NCBI RefSeq assembly: GCF_003044275.1 | Contig: NZ_PZPL01000001.1 | Span: 1,922,001 to 1,986,000 of the forward strand | DNA from: Rathayibacter caricis DSM 15933 | Lineage (GTDB): Bacteria; Actinomycetota; Actinomycetes; Actinomycetales; Microbacteriaceae | Reading direction: 5' to 3' | Length of the DNA stretch: 64,000 nucleotides | Part shown: piece by piece, positions 49,729-58,335 of the stretch | How the letters are laid out: each line of letters opens with the position of its first letter | Position numbering within the stretch: position 1 is the first letter of the stretch | Translations under genes and position numbers: made by a program | Notes under the pieces: generated by a model | What the model saw: only the letters and a program-made list of their open reading frames with translations | The model's database searches: none | What the model was told of the DNA's origin: nothing

Positions 49729-50901
49729 ATGACGACTTCGCCGCTGACCGCGCCCGTGCCGGTCGTCCCCGCGGCGGCCCTGCGGATCGAGGACATGCCC
49801 GCGGCCACGCGCGCCACGCTCCTCGAGGTGCTGATCCACGGATCGCTGCCGCGGGCCGAGCTGGCGCGCCGGCTCGGGCTCTCGCGGGCCAGCCTCACCC
49901 GCATCGCGCGCACGCTCGTCGAGGCGGGGCTGCTCGCCGAGGGCGAGACCCGGCTGCGCGCGGCGACCGGGCGCCCCTCCGAGATGCTGCGGGTGCGCAG
50001 CTCCGCCCGCCGCTTCCTCGGCGTCAAGCTCACCGGCGACACCCTCTACGCGGTGGTCACCGACCTCGGCGCCGAGGTGACGGCGTCGACCGAGCACGCC
50101 CTGCGGAGCAGTGACGTGGCCGAGGTCGTGCGGCAGATCGCGGAGGCGGCGCACGAGCTCGCAGGGGACGGCGCTCCGCTCACCTCGATCGGCATCGCGA
50201 TCGCGGGCCGCGTGCGCCAGAACCCGGGCGGCGCCGTCGTCGAGCACTCGGCGTTCCTCGACTGGCACCACGTCGAGCTGGCCCGGCTGGTGCGCGAGGC
50301 CACCGGGCTCGCGTGCTCGGTCGAGAACGACGTGCAGGCGCTGACGGCGGCCGAGCACTGGTTCGGCGCCGGCGCCGGCCTCGAGTCGATGGCGCTGGTC
50401 ACGGTGGGCACCGGCATCGGCTGCGGGCTGGTCGTGAACGGCCGCCTGGTCGAGGGCGGCCACAGCCGTCCGGGCCAGGTCAGCCACACGATCGTCGATC
50501 CGGAGGGGGAGCTCTGCGCGCACGGGCACCGCGGCTGCGCGTCGACGATGCTCGTGAACGAGGCGGTGGTCGCCGCGTCCGGCCGCCCCGACGCGACCTA
50601 CGAGGACGTGGTCGGGGCCGCCCGCGACGGCGATCCGGAGGCGCTGCGCGCGTTCGAGCGCGCCGGCCGGGCGCTCGGCGTGATCATCGCCGAGGTCGCG
50701 AACCTCGTCGACCCCGAGAAGGTGGTCGTCAGCGGCGACGGCATCGCCGTCGTCGCCTTCGCGGAGGCGTCGATCCGCGCCGGGATCGCGGAGCGCCTCG
50801 AGCGCGAGGCCGTGCCGGTCGAGCTCGACGTGCGCACCTGGGACTTCTCGGAGTGGGCCCGCGCGGGCGCCGCCCTGGCGGTCCGCAGCCTGCTCGCCTG
50901 A
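49729..50901 (+). CDS. ROK-family transcriptional regulator (second)
   Basis: A 390-residue ROK regulator. Winged helix-turn-helix at about 22-80 (GSLPRAELARRLGLSRASLT), then ROK domain (about 85-388; FLGVKLTGDTLYAVVTDLGA, CSVENDVQALTAAEHWFGAG, LVTVGTGIGCGLVVNGRLVE). The zinc motif CxHGHxGC is present as CAHGHRGC near residue 263, and the phosphate-type VGTGIGCG loop is intact. It probably controls the importer or the downstream GH42/GH36 operon and senses a monosaccharide. It lies between the two transcription units. Confidence 0.92.
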   Translation: MTTSPLTAPVPVVPAAALRIEDMPAATRATLLEVLIHGSLPRAELARRLGLSRASLTRIARTLVEAGLLAEGETRLRAATGRPSEMLRVRSSARRFLGVKLTGDTLYAVVTDLGAEVTASTEHALRSSDVAEVVRQIAEAAHELAGDGAPLTSIGIAIAGRVRQNPGGAVVEHSAFLDWHHVELARLVREATGLACSVENDVQALTAAEHWFGAGAGLESMALVTVGTGIGCGLVVNGRLVEGGHSRPGQVSHTIVDPEGELCAHGHRGCASTMLVNEAVVAASGRPDATYEDVVGAARDGDPEALRAFERAGRALGVIIAEVANLVDPEKVVVSGDGIAVVAFAEASIRAGIAERLEREAVPVELDVRTWDFSEWARAGAALAVRSLLA

Positions 50902-50956
50902 CGCGCGGCCGCCCTGCTGATCGGGGAGACCCAGACCTACCCTGCTGGTGCCGGGG

Positions 50957-50993
50957 GTCTCGATACGCCGCTGCGCGGCTACTCGACCAGCAG
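50957..50993. repeat. Intergenic repeat family C, copy 1 (inverted)
   Basis: TCTCGATACGCCGCTGCGCG followed by GCTACTCGACCAGCAG. It is in opposite orientation to copies 2 and 3 and contains a small internal stem. Confidence 0.85.
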
Positions 50994-51005
50994 GGGCGTG
51001 CGCCT

Positions 51006-51049
51006 CCTTCGCTGATCGAGTAGCCCGCGGAGGGGGCGTATCGAGATCC
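51006..51049. repeat. Intergenic repeat family C, copy 2
   Basis: CCTTCGCTGATCGAGTAGCC then CGCGGAGGGGGCGTATCGAGATCC. With copy 1 it forms a large inverted pair. Repeats of this type are scattered between genes in related actinobacteria, to my knowledge. Confidence 0.88.
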
Positions 51050-51065
51050 CCCTCCGCCCGTGGTG

Positions 51066-51109
51066 CCTTCGCTGATCGAGTAGCCCGCGCAGCGGGCGTA
51101 TCGAGATCC
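51066..51109. repeat. Intergenic repeat family C, copy 3
   Basis: Same 44-base unit as copy 2, exactly 60 bases further on, with an intact GCCCGC-GCA-GCGGGC stem in the middle. It ends 21 bases before the CTTTGT palindrome of the GH42 promoter. Confidence 0.88.
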
Positions 51110-51129
51110 ACCCCCACCCCCACCCCGCC

Positions 51130-51152
51130 CTTTGTTGCACCGCTTGACAAAG
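51130..51152. promoter_or_regulatory. Palindrome over the -35 of the GH42 operon
   Basis: CTTTGT (51130-51135) and ACAAAG (51147-51152) are perfect complements across 11 bases and overlap the TTGACA at 51144-51149. Position fits a repressor site, possibly for the upstream ROK regulator. Confidence 0.5.
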
Positions 51153-51173
51153 CCCGCCGGCGACCGGGATGCT
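51144..51173 (+). promoter_or_regulatory. Promoter of the GH42-GH36 operon, leaderless geometry
   Basis: TTGACA (51144-51149), 18-base spacer and GATGCT (51168-51173). The hexamer ends exactly seven bases before the G of the GTG at 51180. Confidence 0.55.
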
Positions 51174-51179
51174 CGCAGG

Positions 51180-53210
51180 GTGACCAGCGTCGATCCCCGG
51201 ACCCACCGCGCCCCCGTCCTGCCCCGGTTCGCCTTCGGCGGCGACTACAACCCCGAGCAGTGGCCCCGGGAGGTGTGGCGCGAGGACGTCCGGCTGATGC
51301 AGGAGGCGGGCGTCTCGATGGTGACTCTCGGCGTCTTCTCCTGGGGTCTCGTCGAGACCGCCGAGGGCGTCTTCGACTGGGAGTGGCTCGACGAGATCGT
51401 GGGCCTGCTGCACGAGGGCGGCATCGCAATCGACCTCGCGACCCCGACCGCGGCGCCGCCGAGCTGGCTGCTCGCCGCGCACCCCGAGATCCTGCCGGTC
51501 GACGCGGATCTGGTGCCGATCCACCCCGGCGGCCGCCTGGGCTGGTGCCCCAGCTCGGCCGTCTTCCGCTCCCACGCCCTCCGCATCGCCGGCGCGCTGG
51601 CCGAGCGCTACGGCCGCCACCCCGCGGTCGCCCTCTGGCACGTCTCGAACGAGCTCGGCGGAGGCAACCGGCACTGCTGGTGCGACGAGTCCGCCACGGC
51701 CTTCCGCCGCTGGCTCCGCGACCGCTACGGCACCCTCGACGCCCTGAACGCGAGCTGGGGCACCGCGTTCTGGGGCCACCGCTACTCCGACTTCGAGCAG
51801 ATCCTCCCGCCGCGGGGATCGCGGGCGATGCACAATCCCGGTCTCCAGCTCGACTTCGACCGCTTCTCCTCGGACGAGCTGCTGGCGCACTACCTCGCCG
51901 AGAAGAAGGTGCTGCGCGCGGCCGGTGTCGAGACTCCCATCACCACCAACTTCATGGTCGGCCAGGGCCCCGACGTCGTCGACTACGCGCGCTGGGCGCC
52001 GCACTGCGACATCGTCGTGAACGACCACTACACGACCGGAGCCGATCCCCGCCGCGAGCAGGACCTCGCCTTCTCGGCCGATCGGATGCGCGGGTTGACC
52101 GAGGACCGCGCGCCGTGGCTCCTGCTCGAGCACTCGACCGGAGCGGCGAGCTGGCAGCCGCGCAACCGCGCGAAGGACCCGGGCGAGATCCTGCGCAACA
52201 GCCTCGCGCACATCGCGCGCGGCTCCGACGGCGCGATGTTCTTCCAGTGGCGCGCGTCGACGGCGGGCGCCGAGCAGTTCCACTCCGCGATGCTGCCGCA
52301 CGCCGGCACCGGCACGAAGATCTGGCGGGAGGTCGTCGAGCTCGGTGGCGTGCTGCAGCGCCTCGAGCCGGTGCTCGGCACGCGGGTCGAGCCCGCCCGC
52401 GTGGCGCTCTTGCACGACGACGAGGCGGGCTGGGCGTTCTCGTCCGGGCTGAAGCCGCACAACCGGCTCCGCTGGGCCGAGCAGGCCAGGGCCTGGCACC
52501 GCGTGCTCTTCGACCGCACCGTGCTGGTCGACATCGTCCCGCCGTGGCGCGACATCTCGGCCTACTCCCTCGTGGTGGTGCCGGCGCTGTTCCTCGTCTC
52601 GGACGAAACGGTCGCGGCGCTGACGGCGTTCGCCGAGGCGGGCGGCACGGTGATCGTCACTCCGCTCTCGGGCATCGTCGACCCCGCGAACCGCGTGCGC
52701 ACGGGGCTCGCTCCCGGCGCCTTCTCGGCGCTGCTCGGTGCCGGCTCCGAGGAGTTCGGCCCGCTGCAGGAGGGCGAGTCCTTCGAGCTCGACACCGGCT
52801 GGCGGGGAGCGGAGTGGACCGAGCGCGTCCACGCCGTCGACGCGGAGGTCGTGGCCCGCTACCGCGGCGGGGTCCTCGACGCACTCCCCGCCGTGACCCG
52901 TCGCCGGGTCGGCGCGGGCGAGGCCTGGTACGTGTCGGCGCTCCTCGACGACGACGGGATCGGCGGTCTGCTCGACCTGCTCGATCCCGCCCTGACCGCC
53001 CCGGTGCTCGATGCGCCGCGGGGCGTGGAGGCGGTGCGGCGGGAGGGGCCCGCCGGCCGCTTCCTGTTCCTCCTCAACCACACCGACGAGGCGGTGACCG
53101 TGGAGGCGAGCGGACGCGACCTCGTCTCGGGCGACGAGGCCGACGGCTCCGTCGGGATCCCGGCCGGCGGCGTGCGCGTCCTCGCCCTGCGCGACGGGAG
53201 TCTCGCATGA
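51180..53210 (+). CDS. GH42 beta-galactosidase
   Basis: A 676-residue cytoplasmic enzyme of glycoside hydrolase family 42. The TIM barrel begins FAFGGDYNPEQWPREVWRED. Acid/base E158 lies in LWHVSNELGG and nucleophile E317 in LLLEHSTGAASW. Cysteines C123, C166 and C168 correspond to part of the structural zinc site; the fourth is not evident. A beta-galactosidase trimerisation domain (about 390-600) and a small C-terminal beta domain follow. It releases beta-linked galactose from short oligosaccharides. GTG start follows a promoter at leaderless distance. ATGA overlap links it to the GH36 gene. Confidence 0.94.
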   Translation: MTSVDPRTHRAPVLPRFAFGGDYNPEQWPREVWREDVRLMQEAGVSMVTLGVFSWGLVETAEGVFDWEWLDEIVGLLHEGGIAIDLATPTAAPPSWLLAAHPEILPVDADLVPIHPGGRLGWCPSSAVFRSHALRIAGALAERYGRHPAVALWHVSNELGGGNRHCWCDESATAFRRWLRDRYGTLDALNASWGTAFWGHRYSDFEQILPPRGSRAMHNPGLQLDFDRFSSDELLAHYLAEKKVLRAAGVETPITTNFMVGQGPDVVDYARWAPHCDIVVNDHYTTGADPRREQDLAFSADRMRGLTEDRAPWLLLEHSTGAASWQPRNRAKDPGEILRNSLAHIARGSDGAMFFQWRASTAGAEQFHSAMLPHAGTGTKIWREVVELGGVLQRLEPVLGTRVEPARVALLHDDEAGWAFSSGLKPHNRLRWAEQARAWHRVLFDRTVLVDIVPPWRDISAYSLVVVPALFLVSDETVAALTAFAEAGGTVIVTPLSGIVDPANRVRTGLAPGAFSALLGAGSEEFGPLQEGESFELDTGWRGAEWTERVHAVDAEVVARYRGGVLDALPAVTRRRVGAGEAWYVSALLDDDGIGGLLDLLDPALTAPVLDAPRGVEAVRREGPAGRFLFLLNHTDEAVTVEASGRDLVSGDEADGSVGIPAGGVRVLALRDGSLA

Positions 53211-55324
53211 GCGTCCGGATGCTCCGAGCGGCCGGGACAGCGCTGATCGTCGCCCTCCGCGACGAGGGGCTGCCCGAGATCCTGCACTGGGGCCGCGACC
53301 CCGGGCCGGTCGACGCCGAGGCGCTCGCCGCGCTGGACGCCGCGTCCGTTCGGCAGGTCCCCTCCAGCGCCCTGGACGCCCCGTGGCCGCAGACGATCCT
53401 GCCGGGGGAGCAGGACGGTTGGCAGGGCCGGCCGGGTCTCGCCGGGCACATCGCCGGCGAGCCGCTGCTGCCCTCCTGGCGGGTCGTGTCGCTCGAGAGC
53501 GACGAGCGCTGCCTCGTGCTCGAGGCCGTCGCCGACGAGCTCGCGCTCTCGTCCTCCTTCCACTTCGACGACGCCGGGGTGCTCGTCGTCGTGCACGCCC
53601 TCGCGAACCGCGGCGAGCGCGTCCTCGAGCCCTCGATCCTCGAGGCGACCCTGCCGCTGGACGCGCGGGCCGTCGAGTTCCTCGACCTCTCGGGCCGCTG
53701 GACCCGCGAGCGCTCGCCCCAGCGCCGCCCCGTCTCGCACGGCAGCATCGTGCGGGAGTCGCGGCGCGGCCGCACGGGGCACGACGCCCCGACACTCGCG
53801 ATCGCGGGCACCGCCGGCTTCGGCGACCGCAGCGGCGAGGTGTGGGGCGTGCACCTGGCGTGGAGCAGCGACTCCGTGCACCGCGTCGACCGGCTGCCGG
53901 AGGGGCGCGGCGCGCTCGGCGCCGGCGAGCTGCTGCGGGCCGGCGAGATCGCCCTCGGCCCCGGCGAGCGCTTCGAGGCCTCGGCCGCGCACTTCGTCTG
54001 GAGCGACGCCGGACTCGACGGCCTCTCGCGGCGGCTGCACGCCTCCCTCCGCGCCCGCCCCTCGCACCCGAGCACCCAGCGGCCCGTCCACCTCAACACC
54101 TGGGAGGCCGTCTACTTCCGGCACGACCTGCCGACCCTGATCCGCCTGGCCGATGCGGCCGCCGAGATCGGAGTCGAGCGCTTCGTCCTCGACGACGGCT
54201 GGTTCGACGGGCGGCGCGACGACTCCGCGGGCCTGGGCGACTGGACGGTCGACGCGGAGGTGTGGCCCGAGGGTCTGCACCCGCTCGTCGAGCACGTGCG
54301 CGGCGCCGGGATGCAGTTCGGGCTGTGGGTGGAGCCCGAGATGGTGAGCCCCGGCTCGAGGCTCGCCCGCGAGCACCCCGACTGGCTGCTCGAGTCGCCG
54401 CGCCGAGCGCGGAGCTGGCGCAACCAGCACGTGCTCGACGTCGCGCGTCCGGAGGTGTCGGCGCTGCTGCTCGAGCGGCTCTCGGCCCTGGTCGAGGAGT
54501 ACGCGATCGACTACCTCAAGTGGGACCACAACCGCGATCTGCTCGAGGCGGTCCACGCGGGACGGGCGGGGGCGGATGCGCAGACCCGCGCGGTCTACGC
54601 CCTGCTCGACGCGCTGCGGGAGCGGCACCCCGGGCTCGAGATCGAGTCCTGCGCCTCCGGAGGCGGTCGCGTCGACCTCGGGATCCTCGCGCGGACCGAC
54701 CGGGTATGGGCGTCCGACACCAACGATCCGCTCGAGCGACTGCGGATCCAGCGCTGGACCGAGCTGCTGCTGCCGCCCGAGCTGATCGGCAGCCACGTCG
54801 GCCCCGAGCGGGCGCACACCACCGGGCGGACAGCCGAGCTCGCGTTCCGCATGGCGACCACGCTGTTCTCCTCGCCCGGCATCGAGACCGACATCACCGG
54901 CTGCAGTGCCCAGGAGCGGACAGCGCTCGCCGCGTGGATCCGCTTCTACAAGCGCATCCGGCCGCTCCTCGCGACGGCCGAGCTCGTGCACGGCGACACG
55001 GCCGACGACGGCTCCGAGCTCACCGGAGCCGTCTCGCCCGACCGCCGGTACGCCGTCTACCGACTGGCGCGCTCGAGCACCGGAGAGGACGCGGTGCCTC
55101 CGGCCACCCGGCTCGTCGGGCTCGACCCGTCGCTGCGCTACCGGGTGCGGGTGGTCGACGAGCTCGCTCCCGAGCGCTTCCTCGACGCGGTGCCCCCGGA
55201 GTGGACGCGCCGCGGCGAGGTCGTGCTCCCGGGCTCGCTGCTCGCCGAGGTGGGCCTGCGGACCCCGCTGCTCGCGCCGTCCTCCGCCCTCGTGCTCGAG
55301 GTGGAGGCTCTCGATGGGCTCTGA
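53207..55324 (+). CDS. GH36 alpha-galactosidase
   Basis: A 705-residue cytoplasmic GH36 enzyme. An N-terminal beta-supersandwich (about 1-290) is followed by the barrel with VHLNTWEAVYFRHDLPTLIR, DDGWFDGRRDD, FGLWVEPEMVSPGSRLA, nucleophile D440 in YLKWDHNRD and acid/base D504 in SDTNDPLERLRIQRW. CASGGGRVDLGIL supplies the family's substrate-binding segment. It removes alpha-1,6-galactose, for example from galactomannan side chains or raffinose sugars. It overlaps GH42 by four bases and the next oxidase gene by eleven, so all three share one transcript. Confidence 0.95.
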   Translation: MSVRMLRAAGTALIVALRDEGLPEILHWGRDPGPVDAEALAALDAASVRQVPSSALDAPWPQTILPGEQDGWQGRPGLAGHIAGEPLLPSWRVVSLESDERCLVLEAVADELALSSSFHFDDAGVLVVVHALANRGERVLEPSILEATLPLDARAVEFLDLSGRWTRERSPQRRPVSHGSIVRESRRGRTGHDAPTLAIAGTAGFGDRSGEVWGVHLAWSSDSVHRVDRLPEGRGALGAGELLRAGEIALGPGERFEASAAHFVWSDAGLDGLSRRLHASLRARPSHPSTQRPVHLNTWEAVYFRHDLPTLIRLADAAAEIGVERFVLDDGWFDGRRDDSAGLGDWTVDAEVWPEGLHPLVEHVRGAGMQFGLWVEPEMVSPGSRLAREHPDWLLESPRRARSWRNQHVLDVARPEVSALLLERLSALVEEYAIDYLKWDHNRDLLEAVHAGRAGADAQTRAVYALLDALRERHPGLEIESCASGGGRVDLGILARTDRVWASDTNDPLERLRIQRWTELLLPPELIGSHVGPERAHTTGRTAELAFRMATTLFSSPGIETDITGCSAQERTALAAWIRFYKRIRPLLATAELVHGDTADDGSELTGAVSPDRRYAVYRLARSSTGEDAVPPATRLVGLDPSLRYRVRVVDELAPERFLDAVPPEWTRRGEVVLPGSLLAEVGLRTPLLAPSSALVLEVEALDGL

Positions 55325-56378
55325 CACCGCGGTGCGGCTCGCCGCCGAGCTCGAGGAGCGCGCCCGCGAGCTGCTGCCCTGGTTCGTCGCCGAGTACTAC
55401 GGGGCGGTCGCGGGAGGGGCGCTCGAGCGCGACGCCGACCTCGCGGCCTGGGACGCGGTGCGCTTCCGCCCCGCCGCCCTGCACGGAGAGCCCGACGCCT
55501 CGATCGCCACGACCGTCCTCGGCACCCCGATCGCCGGCCCGGTGATGATCGCGCCGATGGCGCAGCAGGTGGCGGCCGACCCGCGCGGCGAGGTCGCGAC
55601 GGCGGAGGCGGCGGCCGGCGCCGGCACGCTGCTGGGCGTCTCGACCAACACGGCCGTGCCCTTCGAGCGCGTCACCGCCGAGGGCGCGCCCTGGTGGTTC
55701 CAGGTCTACCTCCTCGCCGACCGCGACGTGACCCGCGCCCTCGTCGAGCGGGCCGCCGCCGCGGGCGCCCGCGCGCTGATGCTCACCGTCGAGACGCCGG
55801 TGCTCCGGGAGGAGCGACCGGGGACCGAGCCGCTCAGCTGGCCCGACGTGCCCGGCCGAGCGCGCCTGGGAAACCTGACGGCCGCCGAGCGCGAGCGGGT
55901 GCTGCACCGCCCGGTCCCGCATCCGGGGCTGGCCGACATCGGGTGGCTCGCCGAGGTCTCCGGACTCCCCGTCGTCGTGAAGGGCGTGCTGCGCGGCGAC
56001 GACGCCCGCCGCGCGGTCGACGCGGGCGCCTCCGGGGTCGTCGTCTCGACGCACGGGGGCCGGCGGATGGACGGCTCGATCACCGCCGTCGCCGCTCTCG
56101 CCGAGGTGGTCGAGGCGGTCGGCCGAGACGTCGAGGTCTTCGCGGACAGCGGCGTGCGCTCCGGGAGGCACGTGCTCGCGGCACTCGCGCTCGGCGCCCG
56201 CGCGGTGTTCGTCGGCCGCCCGGTGATGTGGGCGCTCGCCGCGGGAGGGGCGGACGAGGTCGTCCGCTACCTCGCGGTCCTCGACGCCGAGTTCCGCACG
56301 ATGCTGCGGCAGTCGGGCGCCGCGTCGATCAGGGATCTCGGCGGACTCGCCGTGCCGCCGCCCGAGTGGCGGCGCTGA
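55314..56378 (+). CDS. FMN-dependent alpha-hydroxy-acid oxidase/dehydrogenase
   Basis: A 354-residue FMN TIM-barrel enzyme of the lactate oxidase/glycolate oxidase family. FRPAALHGEPDASIATTVLG and PVMIAPMAQQVAADPRGEVA start the barrel. The flavin lysine lies in PVVVKGVLRGDDA, the catalytic histidine in VSTHGGRRMDGS and the phosphate site in VFADSGVRSGRHVLAALALG, then VFVGRPVMWAL. It oxidises a 2-hydroxy acid to a 2-oxo acid. The ATG lies inside the GH36 gene (11-base overlap). Its place in a sugar operon is unexpected; the substrate could be a sugar-derived hydroxy acid. It lacks the long insertion of some lactate monooxygenases. Confidence 0.88.
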   Translation: MGSDTAVRLAAELEERARELLPWFVAEYYGAVAGGALERDADLAAWDAVRFRPAALHGEPDASIATTVLGTPIAGPVMIAPMAQQVAADPRGEVATAEAAAGAGTLLGVSTNTAVPFERVTAEGAPWWFQVYLLADRDVTRALVERAAAAGARALMLTVETPVLREERPGTEPLSWPDVPGRARLGNLTAAERERVLHRPVPHPGLADIGWLAEVSGLPVVVKGVLRGDDARRAVDAGASGVVVSTHGGRRMDGSITAVAALAEVVEAVGRDVEVFADSGVRSGRHVLAALALGARAVFVGRPVMWALAAGGADEVVRYLAVLDAEFRTMLRQSGAASIRDLGGLAVPPPEWRR

Positions 56379-56385
56379 CTCCGGC

Positions 56386-57357
56386 TCAGCGCTCCGACAC
56401 CCGCACGAGCAGCGAGCCCGGATCCACCCGGATCCGCACGGCCGAGGCCAGCCCGAAGCCGTCGCCGTCCAGCTGGATCTCCTGCGGCTCCTCGACCCGG
56501 ATGCGCACGTCCTCGCCCTTGAGGTAGATCACGTCACGGGCGTCCTCGCGCAGGTCGATGAGCTTGCGGCCCGCGGCGGAGCGGCGCAGCACGCCGTTCT
56601 CCCACGTGATCGTGTTCCACACCTTGAGCCAGCCCAGCGGGCCGCGCGGCCGCAGCGCCACGATGTCGAGCACTCCGTCGTCCGGCTCCGCGTCCGGGAT
56701 CAGCAGGATCCCGCCGGGCAGCACCCCGCAGTTCCCGACCATGACCGAGTGCACCGAGACCGTGCGCGACGCCGCGCCGTCGATCGAGTAGCGCAGCTTC
56801 ACCGGCTGGAGCTCGGCCAGCGCGCGGACGCCGCCGTCGACGTACGCGAGCCAGCCCACCGCCTTCTTCAGCGCTGTGTTGGTCTTCGCGATCATCTTCG
56901 CGTCGATGCCGAGGCCCGCCATCACCAGGAACACGTTCTCGACCCGCTCGCCGTCCGGGCGCTCGAGCTCGACCACGCCGGTGTCGATCCGGCGCTCGCC
57001 GCCGCCGAACGCGACCCGCACCGCCTCCTCGAAGCCGAGGGGCAGGCCGAGGTTCCGCACGAGCAGGTTGCCCGTCCCGAACGGCAGCACGGCGAGGGCG
57101 GTGCCGGAGCCGCGCAGCCCCTCCGCGACCGAGCGCACCGTGCCGTCGCCTCCCGCGGCGAGCACGACGTCGACCCCGGAGGCGGTCGCCGCGCGGGCCT
57201 GCGTCGCTCCGGGCTCCGACGGGGTCGTCTCGAACCAGACGGTGGGCGCCCAGCCGTGCTCCTGCTCGGCCGTCGCCACGAGGTGCCGCAGCCGCGCCTG
57301 GTCGCCCTTCGAGGGGTTCACGACGACCGCCGCGCGCCTGGATCCGGTCTCCGTCAT
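56386..57357 (-). CDS. Diacylglycerol/lipid kinase (DagK/YegS family)
   Basis: A 323-residue cytoplasmic lipid kinase. The ATP-binding N-terminal domain has RAAVVVNPSKGDQARLRHLV and AAGGDGTVRSVAEGLRGSGT (about 68-87), then LPFGTGNLLVRNLGLPLG. The C-terminal beta domain contains NCGVLPGGILLIPDAEPDDG, the typical lipid-binding segment. Such enzymes phosphorylate diacylglycerol or related lipids. The TACCGT hexamer at exact leaderless distance supports ATG 57357. It ends seven bases from the convergent oxidase gene. Confidence 0.92.
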   Translation of the reverse strand: MTETGSRRAAVVVNPSKGDQARLRHLVATAEQEHGWAPTVWFETTPSEPGATQARAATASGVDVVLAAGGDGTVRSVAEGLRGSGTALAVLPFGTGNLLVRNLGLPLGFEEAVRVAFGGGERRIDTGVVELERPDGERVENVFLVMAGLGIDAKMIAKTNTALKKAVGWLAYVDGGVRALAELQPVKLRYSIDGAASRTVSVHSVMVGNCGVLPGGILLIPDAEPDDGVLDIVALRPRGPLGWLKVWNTITWENGVLRRSAAGRKLIDLREDARDVIYLKGEDVRIRVEEPQEIQLDGDGFGLASAVRIRVDPGSLLVRVSER

Positions 57358-57363
57358 GGAGGA

Positions 57364-57369
57364 ACGGTA
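57364..57369 (-). promoter_or_regulatory. -10 hexamer TACCGT, leaderless geometry
   Basis: On the minus strand TACCGT ends exactly seven bases before the A of the ATG at 57357. Confidence 0.55.
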
Positions 57370-57400
57370 GCGGGCGGCGGCGTCGCTCCGGCTGGGAGGG

Positions 57401-58201
57401 CTACACCCCGGCGGTGGTGCGGGCGCGACGGGCGCGCTGGCGGTCGTGCTCGGCGCCGAGCAGCGCCCGCGTCTGCGGCGTCCCGAGGAGCTCGATCAGC
57501 ACGTCGACCTCCTCCTCGAGGCGCTCGGCGTGCACGAGCGGATCGGTGCGCAGCAGCCGCTTCGTCGCGGCGGCCACGTGGGCGGGACGCGCGGCCAGGG
57601 CGCTGACGCGCTCGTCGATCCGACCCGCGAGATCGGCGCGCGGCACGATCTCGGTGACGAGCTGCCACTCCAGCGCCTCGATCGCTCGGACCGGACGCCC
57701 GGAGAGGGTGAAGTCGAGCGCGCGGCGGCGGCCGATCGTCCGGGGGAGCGAGACCGTCACTCCGCAGTCGGGGACGAGCCCCACGTCGCCGTAGGCGCTG
57801 AGGAACACCGCGCCCGGAGTCGCGACGACGATGTCGGCCGCGAGGGCGAACGCGATGCCGGCGCCGGCCGTCATCCCGTCGACGGCGCAGACCACGACGG
57901 CGTCCGTCTGCTCCAGCACGCGGAAGACCTCGGCCGACACCGTGGCCAGCTCGCGGAGGTAGAGCTCGGGCTCGGCGGCCCCCATGATCGCCGAGACGTC
58001 GCCGCCGGTGCAGAACGCGCGACCGGCAGCCTCGATCACGATCACCGTGCAGTCGGGATCGGCGTCGAGCTCGAGGACCGTCTCGAGCAGCAGCGAGGCG
58101 AAGCCGAGGTCGATCGAGTTGAGGGCGCCCGGGCGGTTCAGCACGACGCGGGCGATCGGGCCGTCGCGGGCGACGAGGACGGGAGCGGTCGGGTCGGTCA
58201 T
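57401..58201 (-). CDS. Enoyl-CoA hydratase/isomerase family protein
   Basis: A 266-residue crotonase-fold protein. LNRPGALNSIDLGFASLLLE near residue 20, the first oxyanion segment GRAFCTGGDVSAI (about 66-78) and the second VDGMTAGAGIAFALAADIVV (about 116-135) are present. The residues for water addition in true hydratases are not obvious: the segment after the second motif reads VFLSAYGDVGLVPDCG, with Asp in the usual acidic position. Isomerase or other crotonase activity is therefore possible. ATG 58201 is preferred over an in-frame upstream start because the domain begins directly after it. Confidence 0.88.
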   Translation of the reverse strand: MTDPTAPVLVARDGPIARVVLNRPGALNSIDLGFASLLLETVLELDADPDCTVIVIEAAGRAFCTGGDVSAIMGAAEPELYLRELATVSAEVFRVLEQTDAVVVCAVDGMTAGAGIAFALAADIVVATPGAVFLSAYGDVGLVPDCGVTVSLPRTIGRRRALDFTLSGRPVRAIEALEWQLVTEIVPRADLAGRIDERVSALAARPAHVAAATKRLLRTDPLVHAERLEEEVDVLIELLGTPQTRALLGAEHDRQRARRARTTAGV

Positions 58202-58323
58202 GCGGCGGTTCCGTTCGGGGGCGGGGCGGGGGAGGGGACTCACAAGATTCGCAGCACTGCCCCCGATCGGATGGCACTGCTCGGTCGATCCCCAGGTGGG
58301 GAGGGCACGATGCGCGCCCCGGC

Positions 58324-58329
58324 TAAACT
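58324..58329 (+). promoter_or_regulatory. -10 hexamer TAAACT, leaderless geometry
   Basis: TAAACT ends exactly seven bases before the G of the GTG at 58336 of serS. No T-box-like leader could fit. Confidence 0.6.
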
Positions 58330-58335
58330 GCCGGG

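Noticed and set aside
50957..51109. Insertion sequence ends
   Set aside because: The repeats are short, present in both orientations and enclose no transposase gene.
58202..58335. T-box leader for serS
   Set aside because: The TAAACT hexamer places the transcript start on the GTG, leaving no room for a leader, and no T-box core sequence is present.
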